From NCBI GenBank assembly GCA_011109175.1, contig RDEW01000050.1, forward strand, positions 26,694 through 90,693: a stretch of 64,000 nucleotides of DNA, given 5' to 3'. The position numbers and the translations under genes are program-made. Positions 23,880 to 34,474 of this stretch are shown one piece after another. The notes under the pieces were generated by a model that was given only the letters and a program-made list of their open reading frames with translations, was not told the origin of the DNA and made no database searches. Source of the DNA: Dicyema japonicum (Eukaryota > Dicyemida > Rhombozoa > Dicyemidae). Positions within the stretch are counted from its first letter, which is position 1, and every line of letters begins with the position of its first letter.

Positions 23880-24225
23880 CTTTTAAGTAATTATAAATTG
23901 AATACAACATCTCTAATGTTAAATTCATATTTCGATCGATGCAATCCCATCTTTTTATTCATCCTTTTATAATGAGAATTCAAGTCTACCCTAGGAAAAT
24001 CAACTTTGTAATCACCTTTTGTATAATTATAGAGAAAAAAACCTTTACTATATGTTTCGGGGATGTTGTACCTTCTGGCTCTGTTAATTCAGCAATATTA
24101 CTCACACTTTCTAGGTTGTCTTCACCGTCTCTCCCTGTTACAGTATTTTTAACAACGGTGCTGTATTCCGGAATCCCTCGATATCTTTGAAACAGACTAA
24201 AACCTACAAAAAAATAAAAGCACAA
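23880..24225 (-). pseudogene. Second integrase-gene fragment (C-terminal part)
   Basis: Minus-strand VDLNSHYKRMNKKMGLHRSK matches DLNSPYFKRMNRKMGVHCSK of the decayed integrase gene at 9,130-9,215 (plus). The preceding exon-like frame (FQRYRGIPEYSTVV ... SVSNIAELTEPE) may be the upstream part, separated by a short intron-like gap. No catalytic core is seen. This is a partial paralogue, not a functional gene. Confidence 0.6.
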
Positions 24226-24429
24226 ATTTACCTGTGGATGAATGAGGCGTTTGATTGTATTAAAACAATCCTTTCGAAAGTGCTTTATCCACTATTTCTT
24301 GTCATCCGAAACCATCATTTTCGACAAACTCCGTGAGATTGTCTGCTTGAATCTTTCAACAATCCTTTTGGGTATTGTTAGGAGTTCATAATTTTGATTC
24401 TCAAATCTACAATATTAACTAATAAACTT

Positions 24430-26040
24430 TAAACATTTTGAGATTAATTAGATCAATCATTGCAGTCTTTTACAACTTGACGAATAACAGTTCTTTTGAT
24501 AGCGCAAAATCTCTTACGACAAAGAGCATCAAAAGCGTTATGTCCACAGTGATTTGTTTGGAGAATCTCCTGAGCAACAGTCCTCACTTTTTTTCTTTAC
24601 TAGGTAAGAGGTATCACAAGTTTGTGAAATCCGTTAACAGCTTTCAAATATAGCTTTTCATAAATAACAATAAAATTTTTATCTTTCTTTTTTATTTGGA
24701 ACCTCATTTGTTTCGCAATATTCACATCGTCAATAAACCCTTCCAACACTGTCATCAATTTGTTCCTATTAACCTAGTCAAAAGCTTTTGATAGCTCTAT
24801 TCCCAGAATTCATCAGCTGTTGATCTTCCTTCTGTGATCCCACTTTGACTTTCGGGTAGGTAGTCATAGGCGGGCCCTTTTATTCATTCAAATGAGCTTT
24901 TGATAGCTCTATTCCCAGAATTCATCAGCTGTTGATCTTCCTTCTCTGATCCCACTTTGACTTTCGGGTAGGTAGTCATAGGCGGGTCCTTTTATTCATT
25001 CAAATATAATTTTAGCTAAGACTATCCGTGGAGAATTTGATATTATAATAGGTCGTAAGTTTACAACCGTTCCTTTGGGTTTATTGGGTTATTGTATAGG
25101 TATTAGTAATCCCGTTCCCAGGGGCAAAGTTGAGTTAGTTGAAAACATTTCATTTAGTAGTGTAGCGATTTTTTCAAATAAGGGTGAGGGCCGTAATTCA
25201 GTAATTCTGGGTTCATTATTTGGTCCTGGGCTTCTGTTACTTTTTTAGTTTTTTGACATGCTTTTTTTACTTCCAAAATTGTAATTGGTTTTTTTAAAGG
25301 TTTAGGCTTTCCTTTGAATAGGGGAATTGCTGTAGTCACATTGAAAAGTTTTTCAAAATGTGTTGCACTTATTTCCGCTTGCTCTTCAGTATTCAGTAAT
25401 GTCTTGCTATTTTCGTCTTTGATGATTATTCGTTCTTTCCGGTTTTTTGTGGCGTAGTAAACGAGCGGTCATATACATTTGTGAATTATCCTTTAGTTGG
25501 ATATTTCATTGATTTTGCGAAGCAGTTCTTCTTGATGGAGAGTCTTGTTCAGTCTCCTGATTTTTCTACGGATTTTGTCCCTCTGACCCTGAAGAACTTT
25601 TTTCTTGTTATAGTCTTTTTTGTTTAGTATTTTTGTATAGATTTCTTTTAACTCCCTTGCAAACTCCTTTACTAGTTATGTATGTATCGTCCTCCCGCGT
25701 GCCGAGGTACTGGCTTGCTGCTTCGTTTATTATATACTTTGTGTGATTCCACGAAATTCCTACTGTTGAGTCTTTTAGATGAGAGTAGATGTATTTTTGG
25801 TAATTTTTGACTGTGTCTGGATGAGAGATTAGTTTTTCCGTTGCGCATCCATTTCTTGTATTCTCAATATTATTGTTTGTAATGTTGTTTTGTTCGATAC
25901 CATGTTTCTCCAGGCTGAAGGTGACAATAACCATTCTGTGATTGCTGACAGTTGTTGAACTTTTGTATAAGCGTGCGATTATAAGAGAGCGTTTGTCATT
26001 TATCCGGCATATAATATAATCAAATTGGTTGTATATAAGC
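24430..26040 (-). mobile_element. RTE-like LINE, decayed
   Basis: Read on the minus strand from 26,040 down. First comes the end of an EEP endonuclease (NQFDYIICRINDKRS ... SNHRMVIVTFS; SDH changed to SNH), then a linker. RT fingers follow (KPLKKPITILEVKKACQKTK, then VNLRPIIISNSPRI and YLPESQSGI), then SKAFD.VNRNKLMTVLEGF. Stops and frame changes are frequent. A 112-bp tandem duplication (24,783-25,005) repeats the segment around SQSGI.EGRSTADE. The order endonuclease, RT, LRPI and SQ.GI.EGRST fits the RTE clade. Confidence 0.75.
24783..25005. repeat. 112-bp tandem duplication inside the RTE-like LINE
   Basis: Units 24,783-24,894 and 24,895-25,005 differ at about two positions (a g/c in tct(g/c)tgatccc and a c/t in cggg(c/t)cc). 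The duplication repeats part of the RT coding sequence. Confidence 0.85.
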
Positions 26041-26085
26041 CTGCCCAAAAAATTATTTTATTCCAAACCTATCAAGATTGGCTAT

Positions 26086-26166
26086 NNNNNNNNNNNNNNN
26101 NNNNNNNNNNNNNNNNNNNNNNNNNNNNNNNNNNNNNNNNNNNNNNNNNNNNNNNNNNNNNNNNNN
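26086..26166. other. Assembly gap of 81 N
   Basis: The same sequence (cctgcccaaaa...ttggctat) stands immediately left (about 26,041-26,085) and right (about 26,173-26,216) of the N run, so the gap may be an unresolved join, not missing sequence. Confidence 0.95.
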
Positions 26167-26169
26167 CCG

Positions 26170-28475
26170 GCTCCTGCCCAAAAGACTATGTTATTCCAAA
26201 CCTATCAAAATTGGCTATCTACGATGAGATCATCATATGTTGAGATTTAAACGCAAAACACCCATTATGGTTGACAACTTAACAGGCCGACACGAGAGGG
26301 AAGCTATTGTTATTGAAATCGGACTCCCTAACGATTCTGAACGATCCAGCGAAAAATACAAGGACCCCACTAAGAGAGACGGATCAGCTTACCTCACCGG
26401 ATTTAACACTCTGCTCAAAATTGATTGGTCAGTCCTCTACGAAACAAGAAGCGACCATAATCCAATTGTGATGAAGGTCATGAGAGAGGTCAGAGTGAGG
26501 AGAACACCTGCTAGTTATAACTAAAAAGCTGATAATTGGGAATTGTATCGCGCAATCTCTGATGATAGACTGAAGAATTGTTACTTGGTCAGCTTCAAAT
26601 CGCTAGAAAAAGCGATCAAATACTTTACTTGCACAATCCTAGAAGCAAGATCATTGGTTATTCCCAAGCATCGTCTAAACTCCTCTAATGGTCGAGGGAG
26701 GTCGGCATTGATCAAAGAAATAAATCACCTCAAAAAATCTAATTGGATCACATTAAAAACGAAACTCCGATCAGAGCTCTAAACAATGAAATAAACTTCA
26801 GAGAGTTCAAGGCCCAGAAATTGAAGTGGAATCGGATTCTTACAAAGGTAAATCACAACCGTAGTACCGGAGAAGTATGGAAACCCATCCGAAATGTTGC
26901 AAAGGGAGAAGAAACTTCCCGAGGATGACTATACTCAACGAGACGTTAACAATTTGATAAAATTCTACACAAAAATTTCGTACAAGGAACACAGGAAGTC
27001 GGAAGTGCTTCTCTCTTCATGGAGAAAACTGAAGAAGGATTCTAACCCAGTTTACTTCTCGGATGAAGACGTGAAGAATGTGCTACATTTTACAAGAACA
27101 ACGTACTCTGCCGGTCCCGACAACATTCCAGTAGTGTTATTGAAGAACCTTGGATATATTGGAGTCGGTTTTCTAACGTCGGTGTATAACTATTCAATTA
27201 ATTGCAATGTAATACCGTTGTTATGGATGCAAGCCAACATCCGACCTATACTGAAACCTGGAAAACCTAAGGAAGATCCGGCATCATTTAGACCTGTGTC
27301 ATTGTTATGTTCTATATCGAAAATCCTGGAAAGGCTTGTGCTTGGGAGAATCAAGGCTTTCTTACCAGAAAAGGATTTTAACACGGATTCAAGAGCGATT
27401 GTTCTACATCAACGTACATATGAGAAATTAACCAACTTCATTAGAGATGGTTTTTAAAACAAACCAAGGCATTTGAAGACAGTCTTATGTTCCATTGATA
27501 TTAACAAGGCCTTTGATTCTATTTCGAGAAAAATATTATCAAAGAAAATTTTCCAGTCCGAGATCCCGTGGAAGCTTAAACTTTGGATAACAAATTTCTT
27601 AAGGGGACGCCTCGGAGGACTGAAATCAGTCTCACGTCTTCTCCCAAACGGTGTCCCCCAAGGATCTCCTTTATCCCCCGCCTTATTCAATTTATACCTG
27701 GCAGACCTCCCGACACCGGAATCCAATAACGATGTTCTACTCTCATATGCGGACGACATTGTTTTGGCCTCGCGTGATCGGGATATCCAAAATGCTACAG
27801 AAAGATTACAAATTAACCTGGACCGACTCAACACCTGGGTAATGAAGATCCGACTCACGATAAATTCCAGAAAGTCGGTCACGTCTATGTTTACTTCGGA
27901 CAAAATGTTGGGAAGATGACTGTCAAGTTAAAATTGGACAACATTGAAATCCCCTTCACCAAATGTCAGAAGATCCTAAGCGTGACACTGGATACACACT
28001 TATGTTTGTCACCACACGTGGCAAACATTGTTCTGAAGTGCGAGAAGAGGATTAATGTATTAAAATGTTTATCTGGAATATGGAGACAGGTACCCACCCG
28101 GTCTTGATGAACATTTACAAGCAATACATCGAACATGCTTCTCGTACGCGTGTGCTTCGTGGGGACCTTTATTATCATGGACGAACACTAAGAAAATCGA
28201 GGACGTTCAAAAGAAGGCTTTCAGAATGACGGAGCGGTGGTCTTGTGGGAGACACAGAAGCGGACCGACTACTCTGGAGGCCCTCATTAAACAAAACTCC
28301 GGCATGCGGGAAGGTGGCCCTGCAAATACAGTCAGCCGCCCTGTACGAGCTTGTGTGGGTACGAGGGAGGAGCACCGGAAAAGAATGAGGATTTTGGCGG
28401 AGCGCATCGGGATCACGTGATAGTTAGTTGGTTTTACCGTGGTCTTGGGTGTTAAATAAATAATTAAATTAACTA
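26170..28475 (+). mobile_element. LINE family B, long copy
   Basis: The longest family-B copy. EEP endonuclease pieces (LAIYDEIIIC, DLNAKHPLWL, SPDLTLCSKL, then SDHNPIVMKV) are split by frame slips near 26,240 and 26,400. A linker follows, then RT: DNIPVVLLKNLG, RPILKPGKPKEDPASFRPVS, CSIDINKAFDSISRK (catalytic Asp), NGVPQGSPLSPALFNLYL and LLSYADDIVLASRD (YADD intact). The C-terminal part FSYACASWGP ... RMTERWSCGRHR ends RMRILAERIGIT at 28,420. The 3' UTR reads ttagttggttttaccgtgg, then gttaaataaataa. Frame breaks at 27,457 and 27,918 show that it is inactive. Confidence 0.9.
27473..27919 (+). CDS. LINE-B reverse transcriptase core frame
   Basis: A 149-codon open segment holding the palm of the reverse transcriptase: SIDINKAFDSISRKI (motif A), VPQGSPLSPALFN (motif B) and SYADDIVLAS (motif C), with a thumb start LNTWVMKIRLTIN. 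All three catalytic aspartates are kept. The upstream frame 26,894-27,457 carries the fingers and is separated by a stop at 27,455, with residues missing before KTVLCSI. Confidence 0.85.
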   Translation: MKTVLCSIDINKAFDSISRKILSKKIFQSEIPWKLKLWITNFLRGRLGGLKSVSRLLPNGVPQGSPLSPALFNLYLADLPTPESNNDVLLSYADDIVLASRDRDIQNATERLQINLDRLNTWVMKIRLTINSRKSVTSMFTSDKMLGR

Positions 28476-28989
28476 TTGGTGTTCTTGTTAATTGAGAACT
28501 CTTTATTTCTTTCTCTTTGACCCAGTGATCCTGGAGGTAATAATAATATTGGTGTTGTTGGGTTTATAATATTAATAATTCAATATGGTAAGTGGTATAA
28601 AATAAATTATTTTAGATTGAAATCTACTTTACATTTGAAACTTGTGCCTGTCGGAATTCATGTTTGGACACTTGAGGCTGATATACTTTATTCAAAAACA
28701 ATAAGGATATACATTGTTTGTCGTAGATCGAAACTTCATATGGATTAAAAAAGGCAATCAATGTCATTGCGGATAAATTACACAAAACTACAGCAAAAGA
28801 TTTTCTATTGAAATTTCGTGAAGATTTGACTTTTGGATTATTGGCAATGGTAATTTAATCAACTGATTTTAAGATGAAGAATGTTTACTAGAACAATCAA
28901 CCGCAGAAAAACCATATAAACATCTGATAATTGGAATTGCATGCAGACTCATCGTCCTTTCAATAATTGGAGTCGTTATTACTCATTAT

Positions 28990-29630
28990 TAGGGCGAACT
29001 AAGTTAAAAAAGTTAAAATTTAATAATAGTACCAAACTAAAGCTAAGGCCATTGTAAAGTATTATCCTAAAGAATTTATGATTCTTGAGGATGGTGCGCT
29101 ATATTGTCGACTCTGTTTGTGTAATATGAAATGCGAGAAAAGGCAAAAAAAGCCATTTTGTAAATTCCCATCAAAATTTATTTTGATGAAAATACATATA
29201 ACAATTATTTTTTCTAGATAATCTGACCGAATTGCACCAAACACACATTGACCAATATTCCAAAAATGATGATTGGGCTCTACAAGTAACCAGAGCATTT
29301 ATAAAGTCTGATATTCTAGTAAACAATCTATCTATGGCGTGGCTTAGAGAATTGTTTTACGGAGTTTATGTGACCTTATCTGAAGCTATTCGAACATTCC
29401 AGGTTTCCGAATAATGTCGCTATTGCAGATATTATCACCAAAGTACACGCTTCAGAATTGAACAAGCATGTGATAGTTTAGAATCGTTGGAATTTGGAAA
29501 TGACAACAAATTTATTAAAGAATACATAAATAAAAGGCTTCAAAAAATGATATTTCAAACATAACTAAAATGACTAATTCACACATATCTCTTGCCAAGT
29601 ATTCATTACTGAATTGTTAGCCAACTTAGT
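28990..29630 (+). mobile_element. hAT-like (BED-finger) transposon fragment
   Basis: Encodes VKYYPKEFMILEDGALYCRLC, a BED/C2H2-like zinc-finger start (C..C). A region follows with WALQVTRAFIKSDILVNNLS and WLRELFYG, which resembles the segment after the finger in hAT-like and CGGBP1-like proteins (D.T.A.I...IP...L...L..FL). Frame changes occur near 29,220. It is inserted in the membrane-protein pseudogene. No catalytic region is visible. Confidence 0.5.
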
Positions 29631-29925
29631 GCTCGGTTGAACAATGTTTTTCTGAGATAAAGAATTTTCTTAGATCCAAAAGACATTTTCTACCAGGAAA
29701 TTTAGAAAATTATGTAATTTGTGTGTGTAACAAAAAATTTTAGTGTTTTTATTGTTAGTTATAAAGTTAAATTTTTGGGTTAATTTTTTTAGTTTTTAAA
29801 TTAATAAAGTTAATTTTTTAGGTATAATTTTTTATTTTTTAGGTTAAAAAAATTCGCCATACTCTTTATATCAAATTAAAATTGCATCTGGATCCATACA
29901 TGAGCAGCATACCACTGCTTTAGTT

Positions 29926-29933
29926 AAAATAAT
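29926..29933. repeat. Left 8-bp target-site duplication of the MULE-like element
   Basis: aaaataat. The empty version of this site is seen in the paralogous locus at 13,061-13,080 (tttagttaagataattggga). Confidence 0.85.
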
Positions 29934-30786
29934 GGTACTAGGATATTTGGCCGACAGATATTAGGCCGATAGACATTTGGCCGACACACATTTAGCCGAC
30001 GCCCCTACGGTACTTGTACATTTGGCCGATTAGGTTTTCAGTTATACTCTATACATGTTACATTATGTGAAACATGTACGGTTCCATTAGTGTACGCTAT
30101 TGTTCGAGATAAATCACAACAAATGTATACACAAATATTTTCTACTTTCACTTTGGGCAGTGTTTATGGCAAAAATACAAAATCTAGGACTGCAGGCATG
30201 GTGTAATGACCCAGCAAATGCAAACTTAATTGAAAGTATTTAAGCACTGGCATTTGTTCCTGTACCTCAAGTCATTGAGAGTTTCCGAGCACTCCTTGGA
30301 GATATTCTGACCTTTTTTGAGACAACATGGATCGGAGCCTTGCGACGTGGAAGGAGAAGACCATTGTTTATTTTGGAAACGTGGAATGTACACGACAGAC
30401 AGGCAGAAGGCTTCCCAAAAACTACGAATTCACTTGAAGGATGGCACAGATCTTTTTCACAAAGAGTGTTTATAAAACATCCAACCGTTTGTCGGCTTGT
30501 TGCAAAAATACGAAAAGAACAGTCGGAGTGGGAGTTTACAGTAGAACAAGTGATGGCCGGAATAACAATAAGACAAGTAAAGAAGTACCAGGATATAAAC
30601 AAAAGGATAAACAGTATTATTGAAAAATATGATGACTACACTCCAGTAGAATTTTTGACTGCTCTTTCTCATAAGCTTTAAGTAAATGTTTTTATCTTGA
30701 ATTTTATCTCTGAAATTTAAAACCAGAATTTCCTGTCGGCTAAACGTTTAACGGCCTAATATCTGTCGGCCAAATGTCCGGACACC
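29934..30786 (+). mobile_element. MULE-like DNA transposon, internally deleted
   Basis: An 853-bp element with about 50-bp terminal inverted repeats. The left end reads ggtactaggatatttggc, then cgacagatattaggccg. The right end (reverse complement) reads ggtgtccggacatttggc, then the same cgacagatattaggccg. An 8-bp target-site duplication aaaataat flanks it at 29,926-29,933 and 30,787-30,794. It encodes only the C-terminal part of a transposase of the MULE type: ALAFVPVPQVIESFRALLGD, TTWIGALRRGRRRPLF, TWNVHDRQAEGFPKTTNSLE, GWHRSFSQ. One in-frame stop lies at 30,239. The catalytic core is absent. Confidence 0.85.
30243..30681 (+). pseudogene. MULE transposase C-terminal remnant
   Basis: Open frame of about 145 residues within the element, ending in taa at 30,679-30,681. 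The blocks W.G...RGRRR.PLF, WN.H.R....PKTTNS.EGWH and the following KIRKEQSEWE are the conserved tail seen in many animal MULE-like proteins. The N-terminal DDE core is not present between the left TIR and this frame. Confidence 0.75.
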
Positions 30787-30794
30787 AAAATAAT
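30787..30794. repeat. Right 8-bp target-site duplication of the MULE-like element
   Basis: aaaataat, followed by tgggatt as in the uninterrupted paralogue at 13.07 kb. Confidence 0.85.
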
Positions 30795-30984
30795 TGGGAT
30801 TCATATTTTTTCTAAATTGGTAAAATTTAGTTAAGTTTTATATTTTCTTAAATTGAATTATAAAAAAATATCATAAGTTGTTTTAACTGTGAATTACTAA
30901 AGATTGCGTTGAAAACGCTAATGTAATGGCAAAATGACTAAGGCCTGAAAAAGCTGTCTAATAATCTAATACCTGAGAGGGATA

Positions 30985-31192
30985 TCAATAGGATTCCTAT
31001 AGAGGTCAACCCACCTTTTTTCAAATCTTAATGAAAGGTGATTGTCGTCGATACAGGAAAGCCGTGGATACTTTGGAGGAACACGAGAAAATCCTCTCGA
31101 TCCTTTTGAGATGTACCAGGATCACTTAATTAGTTGGTTTTCTTCTTTCTTGGTGTTCCCTTCTCGGGGTTATTAATTAAATAAATAATATC
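30985..31192 (+). mobile_element. Short element sharing a LINE-type 3' tail
   Basis: No long frame. It ends with aaatcctctcgatcct...gtaccaggatcac, then ttaattagttggtttt and a run to ggggttattaattaaataaa. The same 3' block is at 61,865-61,990. The attagttggttt...aaataaata end is shared with LINE-B 3' UTRs, so this is either a 5'-truncated LINE or a non-autonomous element using LINE machinery. Confidence 0.5.
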
Positions 31193-31516
31193 ATTTAGTG
31201 GTATTTATAATCTTTTGAATAATCAAAATATTATGAAACTTTGATAATTGCATAATAAAAAAATTTTTTGACTATTTAATTTTTAAATCGTCGATCAATC
31301 GCCCTTAGTCTGCATTTTAACATTTTTATGGTGGACTCCCTACACTCCATATTGAGAAACGGGTGCTTTCATAAAAATGCTCTAAGAATGCATTAGGTTG
31401 GTCAGTAATGAGAGATCTGAATATATTTCTCCAAAGAATAACACTATTCGTATTTCCAATATGAAGGAATTATATTCGGTATTTTGTTTGACGTGAAAAG
31501 AGTAATAACAGACTTT

Positions 31517-33085
31517 TCATCCTATAACGCTGGAAGAAATAAATGCTGCAATTAAGGGTTGCAAAAATAAAGCACCAGGGTGGGATTTTATCCCAATGAG
31601 TATTTTCAAGAACGCAGGCCCAATTTTAATTGAGTGCCTAAAAATATTATATAATTCTTCTTGGAGTTTTGGTCATGTTCCAGCTTATTGGAAACGAACA
31701 ATTGTACGCATGGTTGTGAAAAAAGGAAAGCCAAGGTCAAAAGCAGATAGGCCAATTAGCCTAGTCTGCTCAATATCGAAAGTTATGGAAAAAATTGTTT
31801 TCAATCGTCTATCAAGGCATGTTGAGGATAATAATTTTCTCTCTGATAATCAACTGGGATTTCGGCATAAAAAAGGGACTGGAGATTGCTTTAAAGAGCT
31901 AAGATCTGCAATCGAAATTTCACAAATAAAAAGGAATTTCTTACAATAGCATGTTTGGATATAACAAAAGCGTTTGACAGTGTTTGGACTTTGGACTTCT
32001 TGATACGTTGTCAGTTGTTTTCAAAACTGCGTTATTATGGATAGAAAACTTTCTTTCAAAAAGAAAGTCATATATATGTGTTGGAAATTTAATTTCAAAG
32101 AAAATTGAATTGCGAAGAGGAGTTCCACAGGGTTCAATTCTCAGCCCGCTACTCTTCAATTGCGTAATGAGAGATTTGCCGAAAACAGAGAGCGTAAATA
32201 GTCAAATGATTATTTATGCTGATGACATTCTTGTGCTTGATTCAAGCATGAATAAACAAATTTCATGGAAAAGGGTGGAATCACCATATTACTAAGATTG
32301 GAAAGTGGTACCAAAACAATGGGTTGACTCTATCGAGGGAAAAACAACAGTCACTTGGATTGCAAGTAAAAGAAAAAATATTAATCAATGTGTGAATACT
32401 GGGGATATAAAAATCTCTGAAACATTGAAGTATCTCGGATTGTTGATAGATCGAAGAGGATCTTTCAAGGAACATATTAAAACACGAAGAAAGAAAGCTA
32501 AAGGAATGTTGAAATCTTTAATTCGATTTCATTTGGAGCCTGAAACTTTTCTTTTTGTGTATTCGGCGTGTGTTGAACCATTCTTGATATATGGTTATCA
32601 AGGATGGTTTAGAACAAAAGAAAGTGATGTCTTTGTCAAAAAATTGGAAAAGTCCAGAAGATTTGCGATTAAATTCACCTGAAAGTCAGAAAGATAGAAA
32701 AATTATTACATCACTTATGGAAAATGTGATGTAATTTTTGGGGTCCAAACGAAGTAGAGACATGTGGTGTCTCATAAAATGACCATACACAATGAATACA
32801 AACCCACTTAATTAGTTTTGGTTCAGTTTTGGGGTTTGTTAGAAAATAAAATTTGTCTTGTCTTGTCGGATTTGCTACAAAGTAACCTTATATCTCGGTT
32901 CTTTTCCTTGGGGATTTAACATCTCTACTTTACTCCTGGATTTTACTTTTCTATTTTCCTTGGGGATTTAACTTATCTCTATTTTGTTTCTCTTGAGACA
33001 AAACTTTGTGGTTGTTAATGTTTTCAAGTGATAAATTTGTCTCTTCAACCCGGACGGTATCAACGCCCCGGGTTCTTATGACATA
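31517..33085 (+). mobile_element. LINE family D, copy 2
   Basis: 5'-truncated copy of the element at 9.7-12.1 kb, starting at the RT fingers (ITLEEINAAIKGCKNKAPGW in another frame, then MSIFKNAGPILIECLKILYN). It keeps RRGVPQGSILSP and YADDILVLD but has an 11-base insertion near 31,590, a 6-base deletion of SY before RPISL, and frame breaks near 31,945, 31,987 and 32,290. The 3' region includes (tcttg)2-3 near 32,862 and the same roughly 220 bases ending ttatgacata at about 33,085. Confidence 0.9.
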
Positions 33086-33107
33086 CGACAATAATTAATT
33101 AAAAATT

Positions 33108-33535
33108 CAAAAGTGCGAGAAGAGGATCAATGTATTAAAATGTTTATCTTGAATATGGTACCCAATCGGTCTTGATGAACATTTACAAGCAATACATCGA
33201 ACCATGCTTCTCGTACGCGTGTGCTTCGTGGGGACCTTCATTATCATGGACGAAAACTAAGAAAATCGAGGACGTTCAAAAGAAGGCTTTCAGAATGACG
33301 GAGCGGTGGTCTTGTGGGAGACATAGAACCGGACCGACTACTCTGGAGGCCCTCATTAAACAAAACTCCGGCATGCGGGAAGGTGGCCCTGCAAATACAG
33401 TCAGCCGCCCTGTACGAGCTTGTGTGGGTACGAGGGAGGAGCATCGGGAAAGAATGAGGATTTTGGCGGAGCGCATCGGGATCACGTGATAGCTAGTTGG
33501 TTTTACCGTGGTCTTGGGTGTTAAATAAATAAAAA
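33108..33535 (+). mobile_element. LINE family B, 3'-end copy
   Basis: Matches 28,045-28,460 with a few differences (FSYACASWGPSLSWTKTKKI, RMTERWSCGRHR, end RMRILAERIGIT at 33,489). The 3' UTR reads ctagttggttttaccgtgg, then gttaaataaataaa. It begins about 20 bases after the end of LINE-D copy 2. Confidence 0.9.
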
Positions 33536-33628
33536 TAAATAAAATTTTATTCTGAAATCTGCCAATTCTCAAATTTGCCACAATTTCGCTGGAACCAAAA
33601 ATGGCAAATTTGAGAGAGTTTATTTATC

Positions 33629-34470
33629 ATCTCCTAGAGGTATTAATAATTTATATACTCAAAGAGCTTTCAGGAGATTCAAAAATAATTAAAATATGAC
33701 GTGCAAGATAATCTTAAATATAATAAAGTGAGTATCATTGATAATGACAGGCAAAATGACAGGTGATGGTAACCAATCTAGCATGTCACATATGTTCGGA
33801 AGGCAGAGAAACTCACAGAGGAATCACCTTCTTACAGACAGGTATTAATCCTATGGGCAGTTTCAAGAATTCTCTAAAGCAGTATTTCTCAACAAAGGGC
33901 GATTCGAACCTCAGGGGGAAATTTTTCAAAACGCAAGCATCCTCGATCACTAGGAAAATATATTAAATTTTTTTAAAAGTCAAATGCAAAACTATAAAAA
34001 ATAAAAATAACTTTATTAGTACCTACAAATCCTCAAATATTAAGGGTTTGTGTATTCATACAAAGTTGGAGAAATTGTTATTTTAAAAGTCATTGAAAAT
34101 CGACACAACAGGATTTCCTTCTTTCAACGAATTTGAATCATACCTCAATACTCATATGGTCATGATCGGAAAATATCGTGATTTATGTATTTTTAAAAAT
34201 TTAAAAGTTTGCGCTAAATGTCTGTAGTAAAAAGTATATTGGTTTTAAAGCAGAAAATTGTTGAAAATTTTTTAATTTTAATATTATCGTCGTATGTACT
34301 CACATTCCGGAATTTGCTCCCATATTCCTCGAAAACCCAATATGAAGTGTGAAAAATTATATTTATTACATGTTATTTCTAGGCCCTGTTCCTCGCGGGG
34401 CCTTTTACGTGCTTATGGCAACGCGGGAGTGCTATTAACTTATTTCTAGGTGAGTTGTCTCTCACCGAAT
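33629..34470. other. Intergenic stretch without supported genes
   Basis: About 840 bases, AT-rich, with a GC-richer island near 34,380-34,430 (cctcgcggggccttttac). No gene is called. Confidence 0.5.
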
Positions 34471-34474
34471 TATT

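Larger units (their letters stand above)
28740..29933 (+). pseudogene. Membrane-protein gene copy 2, split by an insertion
   Basis: Homologue of the gene at 12.7 kb. Segment 28,740-28,980 retains MDxKK-like start sequence, CG.ITQNYS and the membrane segment (IIGIACRLIVLSIIGVVI), but with stops where copy 1 is open. The 3' end (tgcatc ... gcagcataccactgctttag, stop taa) reappears only at 29,884-29,927, after about 900 bases of unrelated sequence containing a hAT-like fragment. A MULE-like element then sits just after the stop codon. Confidence 0.6.
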
